From Rudanella paleaurantiibacter (GTDB lineage Bacteria; Bacteroidota; Bacteroidia; Cytophagales; Spirosomataceae), in contig NZ_WELI01000017.1 of the NCBI RefSeq assembly GCF_009184635.1, positions 1 through 64,000 on the forward strand: DNA of 64,000 nucleotides. Reading direction: 5' to 3'. The notes below the pieces were generated by a model. It saw nothing but the letters and a program-made list of their open reading frames with translations. It was not told where the DNA came from and searched no databases. Shown here piece after piece: positions 42,656 to 50,901 of the stretch. Position 1 is the stretch's first letter. Every line of letters starts with the position of its first letter. A program made the translations under genes and the position numbers.

Positions 42656-44746
42656 ATGAAAAAATTCCTGCTACTCGGAATCACGCTTTCCTTCTTCCAA
42701 TGGGTTGCCAGCCCGGTAGACACAGTTGGGCAGTCGCGCCCGATGACCGAAGACGACTATTACCGAATCATCACCTTACCCGTACCCGAGGGGGTGAGCC
42801 TGGAAGTAGGTGGTTTGGCTCCCCTGCCCGATGGCCGGTTGGCGGCCTGTACACGCCGGGGCGATGTGTGGCTCATTGGCAACCCATACATGCAGGGTAG
42901 CCGCGTGCCCACGTTCAAGCGGTTTGCGGCTGGTTTGCACGAGCCCCTCGGTCTGATGTGGCACCCCAAAGGCTATCTGCTCTGTACGCAGCGGGGCGAG
43001 GTAACCAAACTGATTGATACCGATGGCGACGAGGTAGCCGACGAATACAAGTCGTTTTACAAGTGGCCTCTATCAGGCAACTACCATGAGTACAGCTACG
43101 GGCCGCTTCTGCTACCCGACGGCGATATGGTGATTACCCTCAACCTCGACTGGATCGGCTACGGGGCCAGCTTGGCCAAATGGCGGGGCTGGATGCTTAA
43201 GCTCAACGAGAAAGGCGAAATGACCCCCTGGGCTACGGGCCTCCGCTCTCCGGCCGGGTTTACCGTACTGCGCGATGGCAGCATTTTCTACGGCGAAAAC
43301 CAGGGCGACTGGGTAGGCTCCGGCCGGGTGACACACCTCGAAAAAGGCGACTTTGCCGGCAACCCGGCCGGGTTGCGCTGGTCAGGCGAACCCAATTCGC
43401 CCCTCAGCCTGAAACCCGAAGAGGTACCCAGCACGGGTAAGCCCATGCACGAGGTGGCCAAGACCGTCAAAAATCTGAAGGTGCCCGCCGTATGGTTTCC
43501 GCACACACTGATGGGTATTTCGACATCCGACATGCGCGAAGACACCACTGGGGGCGCTTTTGGGCCGTTTGCCGGGCAGGTGTTTGTGGGCGATCAAGGA
43601 CACAGCAAGGTGATGCGCATGGCCCTCGAAAAAGTAAACGGCAAATGGCAGGGTGCGTGCTTCCCCTTCCGCGAGGGCTTGCAGTCGGGCATTCTGCGCA
43701 TGGTATGGGGGCAAGATGGCTCCATGTTTGTTGGCATGACCAGCCGGGGCTGGGCCAGCACGGGCAAGTCGCCCTACGGGATTCAGCGGTTGGTATGGAC
43801 CGGTAAGATCCCGTTCGAAATGAAGACAATCCACTCGCGGCCCGACGGCTTTGAGGTTACGTTTACTATGCCCGTTGACCGCAAAACCGGCGAAGACCCC
43901 AACTCGTACAGCCTCAACAGCTTTACTTACAAATACCACCGCACCTACGGCAGCCCCATCGAAGACGCCCGGCCCGTACCCATTCGGGGCGTTATTCTGT
44001 CGGCCGATGGGCTTTCGGCCCGGATTGTGGCCGATACCACGCTGCGCGAAGGCTATATTCACGAGCTGAAAGCCGAAGGTGTTCGGTCGGTAGCAGGTAG
44101 CTTACCTCTGCTTCACAATACCGGTTATTACACACTCAACAGCATTGCCCCCGGCGAACGTGTCGCGAACTTGCCTGCCCGGGCAGCCGCAACGGCATCG
44201 GCAAGTACGGGCATGAGTGGTCACAACCACGGTGCTATGCTCGAAGCCTCGGCTAGCAAAGCCCCAGCCGTAAGTAGCAAAGGCAAGCCCGCCAGCGCCA
44301 AAACATCCGGAGCTAAGGCCGACGTAAAAGCTACCAAGCGCATCACCGAGCAACCCGCCGACTGGACCAACGGCCCCGACCAAACCATCACAATCAGCAC
44401 CAAACCCGGCCTTAAGTTCGATACGGAGCAGGTGCAGGTAAAAGCCGGTAGCCGGATTAAATGGGTATTCAACAACAACGACGACATGCTCCATAACTGC
44501 GTAATCACCAAACCAGGAACCGCCAACGCGGTTGGTAACGCAGCTATGCGCCTGAACCTGAACGGCGCAAAAATGAATTATGTACCCGCTTCAGCCGATG
44601 TCCTGTTCCATACGAACATCTTACAACCCGAAACGGCCGAGAGCATCTATTTCGTAGCGCCCAGCGAACCCGGCGATTACACGTTTGTGTGTACATTCCC
44701 CGGCCACCACACCCTCATGCAGGGCACGCTAAAAGTGGTTAAGTAA
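42656..44746 (+). CDS. Exported beta-propeller protein fused to a C-terminal cupredoxin (azurin/auracyanin-like) domain
   Basis: The 696-residue product starts with a signal peptide (MKKFLLLGITLSFFQWVASP). Residues ~30-480 form a propeller-like domain as in sorbosone-dehydrogenase/PQQ-type proteins (GLAPLPDGRLAACTRRGDVW, EPLGLMWHPKGYLLC, SPAGFTVLRDGSIFYGENQ, GQVFVGDQGHSKVMRMAL). A disordered Ala/Ser/Lys linker (~500-570) follows. The last ~125 residues are a type I copper domain with the ligands visible: His in DDMLHNCVI, and Cys, His and Met in TFVCTFPGHHTLMQG. A periplasmic copper-dependent electron-transfer role is likely. The propeller's substrate is unknown. The ATG at 42656 is chosen for the signal peptide. 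Confidence 0.88.
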   Translation: MKKFLLLGITLSFFQWVASPVDTVGQSRPMTEDDYYRIITLPVPEGVSLEVGGLAPLPDGRLAACTRRGDVWLIGNPYMQGSRVPTFKRFAAGLHEPLGLMWHPKGYLLCTQRGEVTKLIDTDGDEVADEYKSFYKWPLSGNYHEYSYGPLLLPDGDMVITLNLDWIGYGASLAKWRGWMLKLNEKGEMTPWATGLRSPAGFTVLRDGSIFYGENQGDWVGSGRVTHLEKGDFAGNPAGLRWSGEPNSPLSLKPEEVPSTGKPMHEVAKTVKNLKVPAVWFPHTLMGISTSDMREDTTGGAFGPFAGQVFVGDQGHSKVMRMALEKVNGKWQGACFPFREGLQSGILRMVWGQDGSMFVGMTSRGWASTGKSPYGIQRLVWTGKIPFEMKTIHSRPDGFEVTFTMPVDRKTGEDPNSYSLNSFTYKYHRTYGSPIEDARPVPIRGVILSADGLSARIVADTTLREGYIHELKAEGVRSVAGSLPLLHNTGYYTLNSIAPGERVANLPARAAATASASTGMSGHNHGAMLEASASKAPAVSSKGKPASAKTSGAKADVKATKRITEQPADWTNGPDQTITISTKPGLKFDTEQVQVKAGSRIKWVFNNNDDMLHNCVITKPGTANAVGNAAMRLNLNGAKMNYVPASADVLFHTNILQPETAESIYFVAPSEPGDYTFVCTFPGHHTLMQGTLKVVK

Positions 44747-44769
44747 ATTTATCTGGTACGCCTGACTTT

Positions 44770-44800
44770 CACGAACCCGCCGGAATAGGGCGGGTTCGTG
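44770..44800 (+). terminator. Hairpin after the cupredoxin gene
   Basis: CACGAACCCGCC and GGCGGGTTCGTG form a perfect 12-bp stem with a 7-nt loop, 23 nt after the stop codon. The following T-content is weak. Confidence 0.6.
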
Positions 44801-44966
44801 GCATTTTGGGGTTGTTGATAGGGCTAACCTAAGCACGCCGAATTTTCTCAAAAAAAATTTGCCGGTCTGCAACGCTACGTACTTCTCCTGGGTAATGGTT
44901 GTTTAGAAGCCGCAACCGTCAGGCGCCGACGCGCGGTCCCAACAATAAAACCAACCAGTTATCTTC

Positions 44967-45809
44967 ATGAAAAAGATTTTGTTCCTCTGCCTGTTGGCAA
45001 CGTCATTGATCGGTCTGTATGGTTGTGATTCCAATAGCTCGGCGGTAGAGCCCGAAGATGAATTGTTGAGCCAGGCTCGTATTGGCGCGCAGGCTGCCGG
45101 CCAAACGGGCGAAGGTCGCCTGACTAAAGTAGAAATCAGCGCGCTGCCCGCTGCCATCACCAGCTATATTGCTAAAAACTACAGTGGATACACGGCCGAA
45201 AAAGCCGGAAAAGACAGCGACGGCAACTTTACGGTGGTAATCAAGCAAGGCAATACCATGAAAGCGCTTCAGTTTGGCGCCGATGGGGCCTTCAAGCAGG
45301 AATTGGCATTTGGTGGTAAAGGCAAAGGTCATAACCATCCCGGTGGACCCGGTGAGCGCGGCCCCAACAGCTTCACTTCGATTGACGTGGCTACTTTGCC
45401 CGCAGCTATCACCAGCTACGTAACCACCAAGTACGCCAGCTCAACGATCAGCGGTGCCGCTCAGAATGCCGAGAAACTGTACGTGGTGTTCGTAAAAACC
45501 ACCACCGACCGGGTAGTGCTTGAGTTCAACGCCGATGGCAGCTTCAAGCAGGAAGTAGTACGGCCCGGCCGTGGTAAGGGTAGCTTCACCGATGTAGCCA
45601 TTGCCGATCTGCCGCAAACGATCTCGGCGTACATCAAGTCGACGTATGCAGGTAGCACCATCAAGAAAGCCGCCAAGAGCAACGTCGACGGGGGCTTTGT
45701 GGTCTGGATCACCAAAGCCGACGGCACCAATGTAGGCCTGTCGTTCGGAGCTGATGGGGCCTTCAAACAGGAAATCAAGTGCACGCGCAACCAGAAGCCA
45801 ACCAACTAA
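44967..45809 (+). CDS. Lipoprotein with three PepSY-like repeats
   Basis: The 280-residue protein has a lipoprotein signal (MKKILFLCLLATSLIGLYGC) and then three homologous ~75-residue units. The units begin ISALPAAITSYIAKNY, VATLPAAITSYVTTKY and IADLPQTISAYIKSTY, and each ends with a beta pair closed by FGADGAFKQE or FNADGSFKQE. This is the pattern of PepSY-like (putative beta-lactamase-inhibitor-like) domains of Bacteroidota. Such domains are thought to be periplasmic, possibly inhibitory or binding modules, without an established ligand. A Gly/His/Pro-rich linker (KGKGHNHPGGPGERGP) joins units 1 and 2. Confidence 0.85.
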   Translation: MKKILFLCLLATSLIGLYGCDSNSSAVEPEDELLSQARIGAQAAGQTGEGRLTKVEISALPAAITSYIAKNYSGYTAEKAGKDSDGNFTVVIKQGNTMKALQFGADGAFKQELAFGGKGKGHNHPGGPGERGPNSFTSIDVATLPAAITSYVTTKYASSTISGAAQNAEKLYVVFVKTTTDRVVLEFNADGSFKQEVVRPGRGKGSFTDVAIADLPQTISAYIKSTYAGSTIKKAAKSNVDGGFVVWITKADGTNVGLSFGADGAFKQEIKCTRNQKPTN

Positions 45810-45902
45810 GAACGTTTTGGGGATGAGCCAAACCCGGACATCCGGGTACGGTAAGCCCCTGGTCAATTGTTAGCTCAATAGTGTTTGTTTAAAGTAGTAC
45901 AG

Positions 45903-45937
45903 AGCGGACCGGCCCTTATGCGCCGGTCCGCTTTTTT
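45903..45937 (+). terminator. Intrinsic terminator between the PepSY-like gene and udk
   Basis: AGCGGACCGGC and GCCGGTCCGCT form a perfect 11-bp stem with an 8-nt loop and are followed by six T residues. Confidence 0.9.
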
Positions 45938-45987
45938 GTGGCTACAGGCTTTCGGGTGAGGGCCCTCCAAACGTCGGGCTGTCTCCT

Positions 45988-45995
45988 TATCTTTG
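45988..45995 (+). promoter_or_regulatory. -7 box directly before the udk start (leaderless)
   Basis: TATCTTTG, the four bases CCCC and then the ATG at 46000. The spacing is identical to the GT2 and DEAD-box genes, so the transcript should begin at or next to the start codon. Confidence 0.7.
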
Positions 45996-45999
45996 CCCC

Positions 46000-46626
46000 A
46001 TGAATACCAAACCGTTTATCGTCGGCATTACCGGCGGCAGTGCGTCGGGCAAAACATCGTTCCTTCACGAACTGATGAGCGCCTTTTCCGAAGATCAGAT
46101 CTGCCTTATTTCGCAGGATAATTATTACCGCAGCCTTGATGCCGTACCAATTGACGATCAGGGAGTTCATAACTTTGACCTTCCCGAAACCATTGACCAC
46201 CTACGGTATGCTGAGCATATTCAGGAGCTACGTTCGGGCGGTATTGTGGAGCAGTTGGAGTACACCTTCAACAACCCGACGGTAGTACCCAAAATTCTGA
46301 CGTTCAAGCCCGCGCCCATCATCGTGGTCGAAGGCATTTTTGTCTTTTACTTCCGGGAGATCGCCGACCTGCTCGACCTCAAAATCTTCATCGACGCCAA
46401 GAATAGCATCAAACTGGAGCGCCGGGTCAAACGCGACGCCGAAGAGCGCGGTTACGACCTCGACGATGTGATGTACCGTTGGAAATACCACGTGAAGCCC
46501 ACGTACAAGCAGTTTATAAAACCCTACCGGGCTGAGGCCGACATTGTAATTCCGAACAATGTGCATTACCGTAAAGGGCTCGACGTGGTGATTTCGTATC
46601 TGAAAACTAAAGTCTCGACGGTATAG
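46000..46626 (+). CDS. udk: Uridine kinase
   Basis: Udk phosphorylates uridine and cytidine in pyrimidine salvage. The 208-residue protein has the P-loop GITGGSASGKTSFLHELM, SQDNYYRSLDAV, NFDLPETIDH, the substrate-side IVVEGIFVFYFREIADLLDL and RRVKRDAEERGYDL. All of these are typical of uridine kinases. The ATG at 46000 is supported by the -7 box 4 nt before it. The GNAT gene starts 3 nt after the stop codon, so the two are co-transcribed. Confidence 0.95.
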   Translation: MNTKPFIVGITGGSASGKTSFLHELMSAFSEDQICLISQDNYYRSLDAVPIDDQGVHNFDLPETIDHLRYAEHIQELRSGGIVEQLEYTFNNPTVVPKILTFKPAPIIVVEGIFVFYFREIADLLDLKIFIDAKNSIKLERRVKRDAEERGYDLDDVMYRWKYHVKPTYKQFIKPYRAEADIVIPNNVHYRKGLDVVISYLKTKVSTV

Positions 46627-46629
46627 CCA

Positions 46630-47160
46630 ATGGCCTCTGTTCAGATTATGGCGGCCACCGAAGCCGATGTGCCCCGGCTCAACACGCTCATCAATAGTGC
46701 GTACCGGGGCGAGTCGTCGCGCCGGGGTTGGACAACCGAAGCCGATTTGCTCGAGGGGATGCGCACCAGCGAGACCGATCTGCGGCAACTACTGGACCAG
46801 CCCAACACCACACTACTCTGCTACCGCGAGGCCGACGAGCTGCTTGGGTGCGTGTATCTGGAGACTAAAGGCGATACGCTGTATCTGGGTATGCTGACGG
46901 TATCACCCGAGCGGCAGGCTGGCGGTATTGGCAAGCAACTTCTGCAAGCCGCCGAGGAGCACGCTCAGGCCCTGAATTGCCACGAAATAACGATGACCGT
47001 TTTGACCGCTCGTCACGAATTGGTCGCCTTTTACGAACGGCGGGGCTATCGGGCTACTGGCGAGCGGATTCCGTTTCCGTCCGATAACCCGAGCGTTGGC
47101 CAGCCCAAACAGCCGCTTGAACTGATGGTGATGGCTAAGTCGCTACAGCAAGGGAGTTAA
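46630..47160 (+). CDS. GNAT-family N-acetyltransferase
   Basis: The 176-residue protein has the GNAT fold: an N-terminal VQIMAATEADVPRLNTLINS helix, the beta4 strand LYLGMLTVSPERQ with the acetyl-CoA loop QAGGIGKQLLQAAEEHA (Q-x-G-G-I-G), and the LVAFYERRGYRATGE motif near the end. The substrate is unknown. It forms an operon with udk (3-nt gap). Its last 18 nt overlap the 3' end of the convergent msr gene. Confidence 0.9.
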   Translation: MASVQIMAATEADVPRLNTLINSAYRGESSRRGWTTEADLLEGMRTSETDLRQLLDQPNTTLLCYREADELLGCVYLETKGDTLYLGMLTVSPERQAGGIGKQLLQAAEEHAQALNCHEITMTVLTARHELVAFYERRGYRATGERIPFPSDNPSVGQPKQPLELMVMAKSLQQGS

Positions 47161-47628
47161 CAGTCGTCCTACGGCTTCAAGACCGTCGACATCGGCCTGA
47201 CTGAAATCGTCGAGCTGATCACTGTCTACATCGAGTACCATAGCTACTGCGCCCTGCGGGTCGAAAATAGGCACTACCACTTCTGATTTTGACGCAGAAC
47301 TACAGGCTATATGCCCTGGAAACTGCTCAACGTCGGGCACCAGAATAGTCTCTTGTCGAGTATAAGCCGCTCCGCACACGCCCTTATCAAACCGAATGCG
47401 GGTACAGGCAATAGGTCCCTGAAAGGGGCCCAGCACCAGTTGGCCTTCTTTTTTGAGATAGAATCCAACCCAAAAGAACCCAAACGCCTGCTTTAACGCA
47501 GCCGCCACATTAGCCAGATTGGCGGTCAGGTCGGTTTCGCCTTCGAGTAGTGCGGCAATCTGAGGCACCAGGCTCCGGTAAATAGCGGCCCGGTCGGCGG
47601 TTTGGGGGAGAATCAGTGTTTCTGCCAT
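47143..47628 (-). CDS. msrC: Free methionine-(R)-sulfoxide reductase (GAF-domain fRMsr)
   Basis: The enzyme reduces free methionine-R-sulfoxide in the cytoplasm. The 161-residue single GAF domain has three conserved cysteines in the family positions: PIACTRIRFDKGVC (two) and GHIACSSASKSEVVVPI (third). It also has FFWVGFYL and LDVDSDQLDDFSQADVDGLE. The ATG at 47628 (MAETLILPQTADR) is chosen because the upstream frame is made of the ACGGATT-type repeat. The 3' end overlaps the GNAT gene by 18 nt. Confidence 0.92.
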   Translation of the reverse strand: MAETLILPQTADRAAIYRSLVPQIAALLEGETDLTANLANVAAALKQAFGFFWVGFYLKKEGQLVLGPFQGPIACTRIRFDKGVCGAAYTRQETILVPDVEQFPGHIACSSASKSEVVVPIFDPQGAVAMVLDVDSDQLDDFSQADVDGLEAVGRLLTPLL

Positions 47629-47640
47629 AATTTGAATGGA

Positions 47641-47723
47641 ACGCGGATGACACAAATTGAACTGATCTACACAGATTTTCTTCGTTAATCCGTGCAAATC
47701 GTTTCAATCCGTGTCATCCGCGT
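47641..47723. repeat. ACGCGGATGACAC-bounded inverted repeat
   Basis: ACGCGGATGACAC (47641-47653) and its exact reverse complement (47711-47723) enclose quasi-repeated words of the type AATCCGTG/AATCGTTTCAATCCGTG. It is in the same class as the hairpin at 60693-60801. It begins 13 nt upstream of the msrC start codon. Confidence 0.8.
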
Positions 47724-47799
47724 GCTTTGTTAACGTGAGTTATGAAAAATGGCTGACACCCGTGATCCACGACTCACTTTATGTTAAAAATGCAGTTGA

Positions 47800-48297
47800 T
47801 TAAGCAATAACTCGCCCAAAATACCGGTTTAGCCAGGTTTGGCTCGCGGGTTTGAGCCAGTTTGCGGCCAAATCGGCTTTGGTACTAACTAACGTATTAA
47901 ATACCGTGGTTTCGGGGGTGAGCCGACCGTCGAGCACGGCTTCTTTGATCTTGGGCAGCGGTAGATTCTCTACCACACCACCGGGGGCCTCGTAAGCTGC
48001 CGACCGATCGAAAAAGTCGACACTCAGTTGTTGACCAATCTGCTTCAGGTAATGCGTTGAGGCATCAATCGAGCAACCGCTGGGGAGGCTGTAACCTTCG
48101 TCGACGGCAATCACGACAAACCGATTGGCCAGCACCTGTGCCGATGCCCGCAACGGTTGTCCATGAGCCGCCCATCCGTTCAGGGCCGGTTCGAGCGAGG
48201 CCCGAATCTGCGCTACCTCCGCGTCGGTCAGCGAACGATTTGCCTGATACACCCACACACGGGCATCGTCGGGAAGTGAATCGAAGTTTGTGTACAT
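47800..48297 (-). CDS. Conserved Bacteroidota protein of unknown function (165 aa)
   Basis: The protein is soluble and contains MYTNFDSLPDDARVWVYQAN, a helix with LTDAEVAQIRASLEPAL, NRFVVIAVDEGYSLPSGCSI, STHYLKQIGQQLSVDFFDRS and VFNTLVSTKADLAANWLKPA. From memory, homologues are often labelled 'ABC transporter ATPase', but there is no Walker A or signature motif, so the label is wrong. The single conserved-looking Cys follows PSG. The gene is separated from its neighbours by word-type hairpins on both sides. Confidence 0.8.
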   Translation of the reverse strand: MYTNFDSLPDDARVWVYQANRSLTDAEVAQIRASLEPALNGWAAHGQPLRASAQVLANRFVVIAVDEGYSLPSGCSIDASTHYLKQIGQQLSVDFFDRSAAYEAPGGVVENLPLPKIKEAVLDGRLTPETTVFNTLVSTKADLAANWLKPASQTWLNRYFGRVIA

Positions 48298-48301
48298 AAC
48301 A

Positions 48302-48380
48302 GTAGCAGTAAGCAGTGGCAGTAGGCAGGGCTTACGTAAAAGACCTGATATATTAGGCTACTGCCACTGCTTACTGCTAC
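48302..48380. repeat. GCAGTAG-word hairpin with 23-bp perfect stem
   Basis: Bases 48302-48324 and 48358-48380 are exact reverse complements built from AGCAGTA/AGCAGTGG/CAGTAG words, with a 33-nt loop. The left arm starts 5 nt before the start codon of the gene ending at 47800. The same words occur inside valS at 5130-5161. Confidence 0.9.
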
Positions 48381-48383
48381 CTA

Positions 48384-49187
48384 TTACAACCCCTGCCCTT
48401 GGGCAATCAGTTCCGAAATATCGTACACTTTGACCCGCTCCTCCTGATTCTGGTTTTTCACTCCGTCCGACATCATGGTCATACAGAATGGGCAGGCTAC
48501 GGCAATGGTATCAGCACCGGTACCCAAAGCTTCCTGTACGCGCTCTACGTTGACATCTTTATTGCCCGGCTCCGGCTCCTTGAAATACTGAGCCCCGCCC
48601 GCTCCACAGCAAAGGCCATTGGCTTTGGAGCGCTTCATTTCTACGAGGTCGGCATCCAGAGCCGCCAGTACTTCTCGGGGGGCCTCATACACTTTGTTGG
48701 CACGGCCAAGGTAGCATGAGTCATGGAACGTAATCCGACGCCCTTTGAACGACTCTCCACCGGCTACTTTTACCCGCCCCTCGTTGATAAGCTGCTGCAA
48801 ATACGTCGAGTGGTGAATCACTTCGTACTGCCCGCCTAATTCGGGGTATTCGTTTTTGATGGTGTTGAAACAGTGCGGACAGGCCGTCACGATTTTCTTC
48901 ACGTTGTAGCCATTGAGCACCTGAATATTCGAAACGGCCTGCATCTGAAACAGAAACTCGTTACCGGCCCGGCGCGCCGGGTCGCCGGTGCAGGCCTCTT
49001 CGGGCCCGAGCACGGCAAACTTGATACCCACGTGGTTCAGAATCCGAACAAAGGCAATAGTTACCCGCTTGTACCGGTCATCGAACGAGCCGGCACAACC
49101 GACCCAGAATAAAATTTCAGGTTCTTCGCCAGCGGCCATCATCTCGGCCATGGTCGGAACGGCGTATTGCATAGTATCTTGAGTCAT
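48384..49187 (-). CDS. Heterodisulfide reductase subunit B-like (CCG domain) Fe-S protein
   Basis: The 267-residue protein contains two cysteine-rich CCG domains: FWVGCAGSFDDRYKRV with ACPHCFNTIKNEYPELG, and TFHDSCYLGR with ANGLCCGAGGAQYF and VACPFCMTMM. Such domains hold unusual Fe-S clusters and accept electrons, as in HdrB, GlcF and LutA. It forms an operon with the membrane-bound 4Fe-4S partner upstream (98-nt gap). Together they look like a quinone- or ferredoxin-linked electron-transfer module found widely in Bacteroidota, whose donor and acceptor are unknown. Confidence 0.9.
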   Translation of the reverse strand: MTQDTMQYAVPTMAEMMAAGEEPEILFWVGCAGSFDDRYKRVTIAFVRILNHVGIKFAVLGPEEACTGDPARRAGNEFLFQMQAVSNIQVLNGYNVKKIVTACPHCFNTIKNEYPELGGQYEVIHHSTYLQQLINEGRVKVAGGESFKGRRITFHDSCYLGRANKVYEAPREVLAALDADLVEMKRSKANGLCCGAGGAQYFKEPEPGNKDVNVERVQEALGTGADTIAVACPFCMTMMSDGVKNQNQEERVKVYDISELIAQGQGL

Positions 49188-49209
49188 GGTCTGTAGTTCT
49201 AGGTTTTTA

Positions 49210-49279
49210 GTTTATCGTTTTTAGTTTGGGAAAAACTGACCACAAGGGACTTACCACACAGAAACTAAAAACGATAAAC
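49210..49279. repeat. TTTTTAGTTT-word hairpin inside the Hdr-like operon
   Basis: GTTTATCGTTTTTAGTTT (49210-49227) and its exact reverse complement (49262-49279) form an 18-bp stem that continues imperfectly outwards with GGTTTTTA words. It fills most of the 98-nt gap between the two operon genes and could reduce read-through or stabilise one part of the mRNA (inference). Confidence 0.85.
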
Positions 49280-49285
49280 CACAAA

Positions 49286-50656
49286 CTATTTTTGGTTAAC
49301 CTGATCGGCCCAGTTAAATCGGTCACTTGGTGAGAATTTCCAGGGGGCCATATTGTTTTCGATATTACTGAACATGGCATTCCACGAACCGGGTGCCTGC
49401 GACTCTTCCATCACCTTATACCGGCGCAGTTGCAGGATAATATCGAGCGGGTTGATATTGATCGGGCAGGCATTCACACAGGCCTGACAGGTAGTACAGG
49501 CGTTGATTTCTTCAACGGTGATGTAATCGCCCAGCAACGACTTGTCGTCTTTAAACTCGGGGCCATTTTGCACCCATCCGCGCTGAATATCTTCGAGCCG
49601 GTCGCGGGTGTCCATCATGATTTTCCGGGGCGACAGTTTCTTGCCCGTAATGTTGGCCGGACAAGCCGCCGTACACCGTCCGCATTCGGTGCAGCTGTAG
49701 GCGTTCATGAGGTTAATCCAGCGGAGGTCTTCCACATCTTTAGCCCCAAACCGCCCGATGGTAGGCGGCTGTTCGCCGTTTTCGTTGCCGCCGGACGGGT
49801 CGGCCTGCTCAGGCGAGATTCCCAGCATCAGTTGCACCTCTTTGGTCACCTCAGGCATATTGGTCATTTCCCCTTTGGGCTTCAGATCAGAGAAATACAC
49901 GTTGGGGAAACCCAAAGCAATGTGCAGGTGCTTCGAGTACGTCACGTACACGGCAAAGCCCATGATTCCCAGAATATGCAGCCACCAGGCGGCCCGTTCG
50001 TAGGCCACAAGCGCTCCGTCACCAAAGCCTGTAAAGAGCGGTTTCAGGTACTGACTGATCAAGAAATCAGGAACAACGCCCTGCAACTCACCATAATGCC
50101 CAATACCCCGGTCGCGCAGCACGCTGTCCGATGCGTTCCAGGTCAGGAACAGCAGCATCAGCACGATCTCGGCCACCAGAATATAGGTCGCATCTTTAAC
50201 CGGCCACTCTTTCAGTTCCCGATGGCGTTCGGGTTGCAAACGTTGTACTTTAGATACCCACCGACGCGTCAGGAATACCACGCACACAGCCAGTACCCCG
50301 AAGGCCAGCACCTCAAATACATTGATCAAAAACGGATAAATGGGCGTAATAAACGGTGCGAAGACCCGGTGCGCTCCGATAAGCCCATCAACGATGATCT
50401 CCAGAATCTCGATGTTGATGATGATGAAGCCCGCGTAGATGACGAAGTGCATGATACCCACCAGCGGGTTGTCGAACATTTTTTTCTGCCCGAATGCCAC
50501 CTCTAACATGATTTTGAGCCGCTCACCAGCATTCGCCGAACGGTCTTCGGGTCGGCCCAGCTTAATAGCCCGCGCTATCAGTTTGACCCGTTTTGTGATA
50601 AACCAGGCCGTTATGCCCAGGGCTACCACAAAGAATACTTGCTCTAAATATGCCAT
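49286..50656 (-). CDS. Membrane-bound dicluster Fe-S protein (HdrC/HdrE-like)
   Basis: The 456-residue protein has five or six membrane helices in its first ~270 residues (a NarI-like cytochrome b/menaquinone domain, with His residues in HFVIYAGFIIIN and WWLHILGIMGFAVYVTYSKH). A cytosolic domain follows with two 4Fe-4S motifs, CTECGRCTAACPANITGKKL and CTTCQACVNACPININPLD. This architecture couples membrane quinol to a soluble Fe-S partner, here the CCG protein directly downstream. The ATG at 50656 begins the first helix (MAYLEQVFFVVALGITAWFI). Confidence 0.9.
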   Translation of the reverse strand: MAYLEQVFFVVALGITAWFITKRVKLIARAIKLGRPEDRSANAGERLKIMLEVAFGQKKMFDNPLVGIMHFVIYAGFIIINIEILEIIVDGLIGAHRVFAPFITPIYPFLINVFEVLAFGVLAVCVVFLTRRWVSKVQRLQPERHRELKEWPVKDATYILVAEIVLMLLFLTWNASDSVLRDRGIGHYGELQGVVPDFLISQYLKPLFTGFGDGALVAYERAAWWLHILGIMGFAVYVTYSKHLHIALGFPNVYFSDLKPKGEMTNMPEVTKEVQLMLGISPEQADPSGGNENGEQPPTIGRFGAKDVEDLRWINLMNAYSCTECGRCTAACPANITGKKLSPRKIMMDTRDRLEDIQRGWVQNGPEFKDDKSLLGDYITVEEINACTTCQACVNACPININPLDIILQLRRYKVMEESQAPGSWNAMFSNIENNMAPWKFSPSDRFNWADQVNQK

Positions 50657-50735
50657 ACGAAAAGTTGATCGCTACTGACTTCCAACCGATTGGCTCGTCA
50701 GTTTGTCTGATGGTGAAAAATATTTTCTAAAAATG

Positions 50736-50766
50736 TTGCTTTGTGGGCAATCTGCCCATAGTTTTG
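50736..50766 (+). promoter_or_regulatory. Promoter of tRNA-Phe
   Basis: TTG (50736-50738), a 20-nt spacer and TAGTTTTG (50759-50766) match the -33/-7 consensus, 23 nt upstream of the mature tRNA 5' end. The spacing is identical to the tRNA-Gly promoter. Confidence 0.8.
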
Positions 50767-50789
50767 CACCCACGTTTAACAGACGCCGA

Positions 50790-50862
50790 GGTGATGTAGC
50801 TCAGTTGGTAGAGCAAAGGACTGAAAATCCTTGTGTCGGCGGTTCGATTCCGTCCATCACCA
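50790..50862 (+). tRNA. tRNA-Phe (anticodon GAA)
   Basis: The 73-nt tRNA has the acceptor stem GGTGATG/CATCACC with discriminator A, the D-arm AGCTCAGTTGGTAGAGC, the anticodon loop CTGAAAATC and the T-arm GGCGGTTCGATTCCGTC. CCA is not encoded; the 3' end is followed by CCTCG. Confidence 0.97.
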
Positions 50863-50872
50863 CCTCGCTTAG

Positions 50873-50901
50873 AAAGCCTTCTCGTTCGAGAAGGCTTTTT
50901 T
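50873..50901 (+). terminator. Intrinsic terminator of tRNA-Phe
   Basis: AAAGCCTTCTC, the loop GTTC and GAGAAGGCTTT form a perfect 11-bp stem running into six T residues. Confidence 0.9.
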
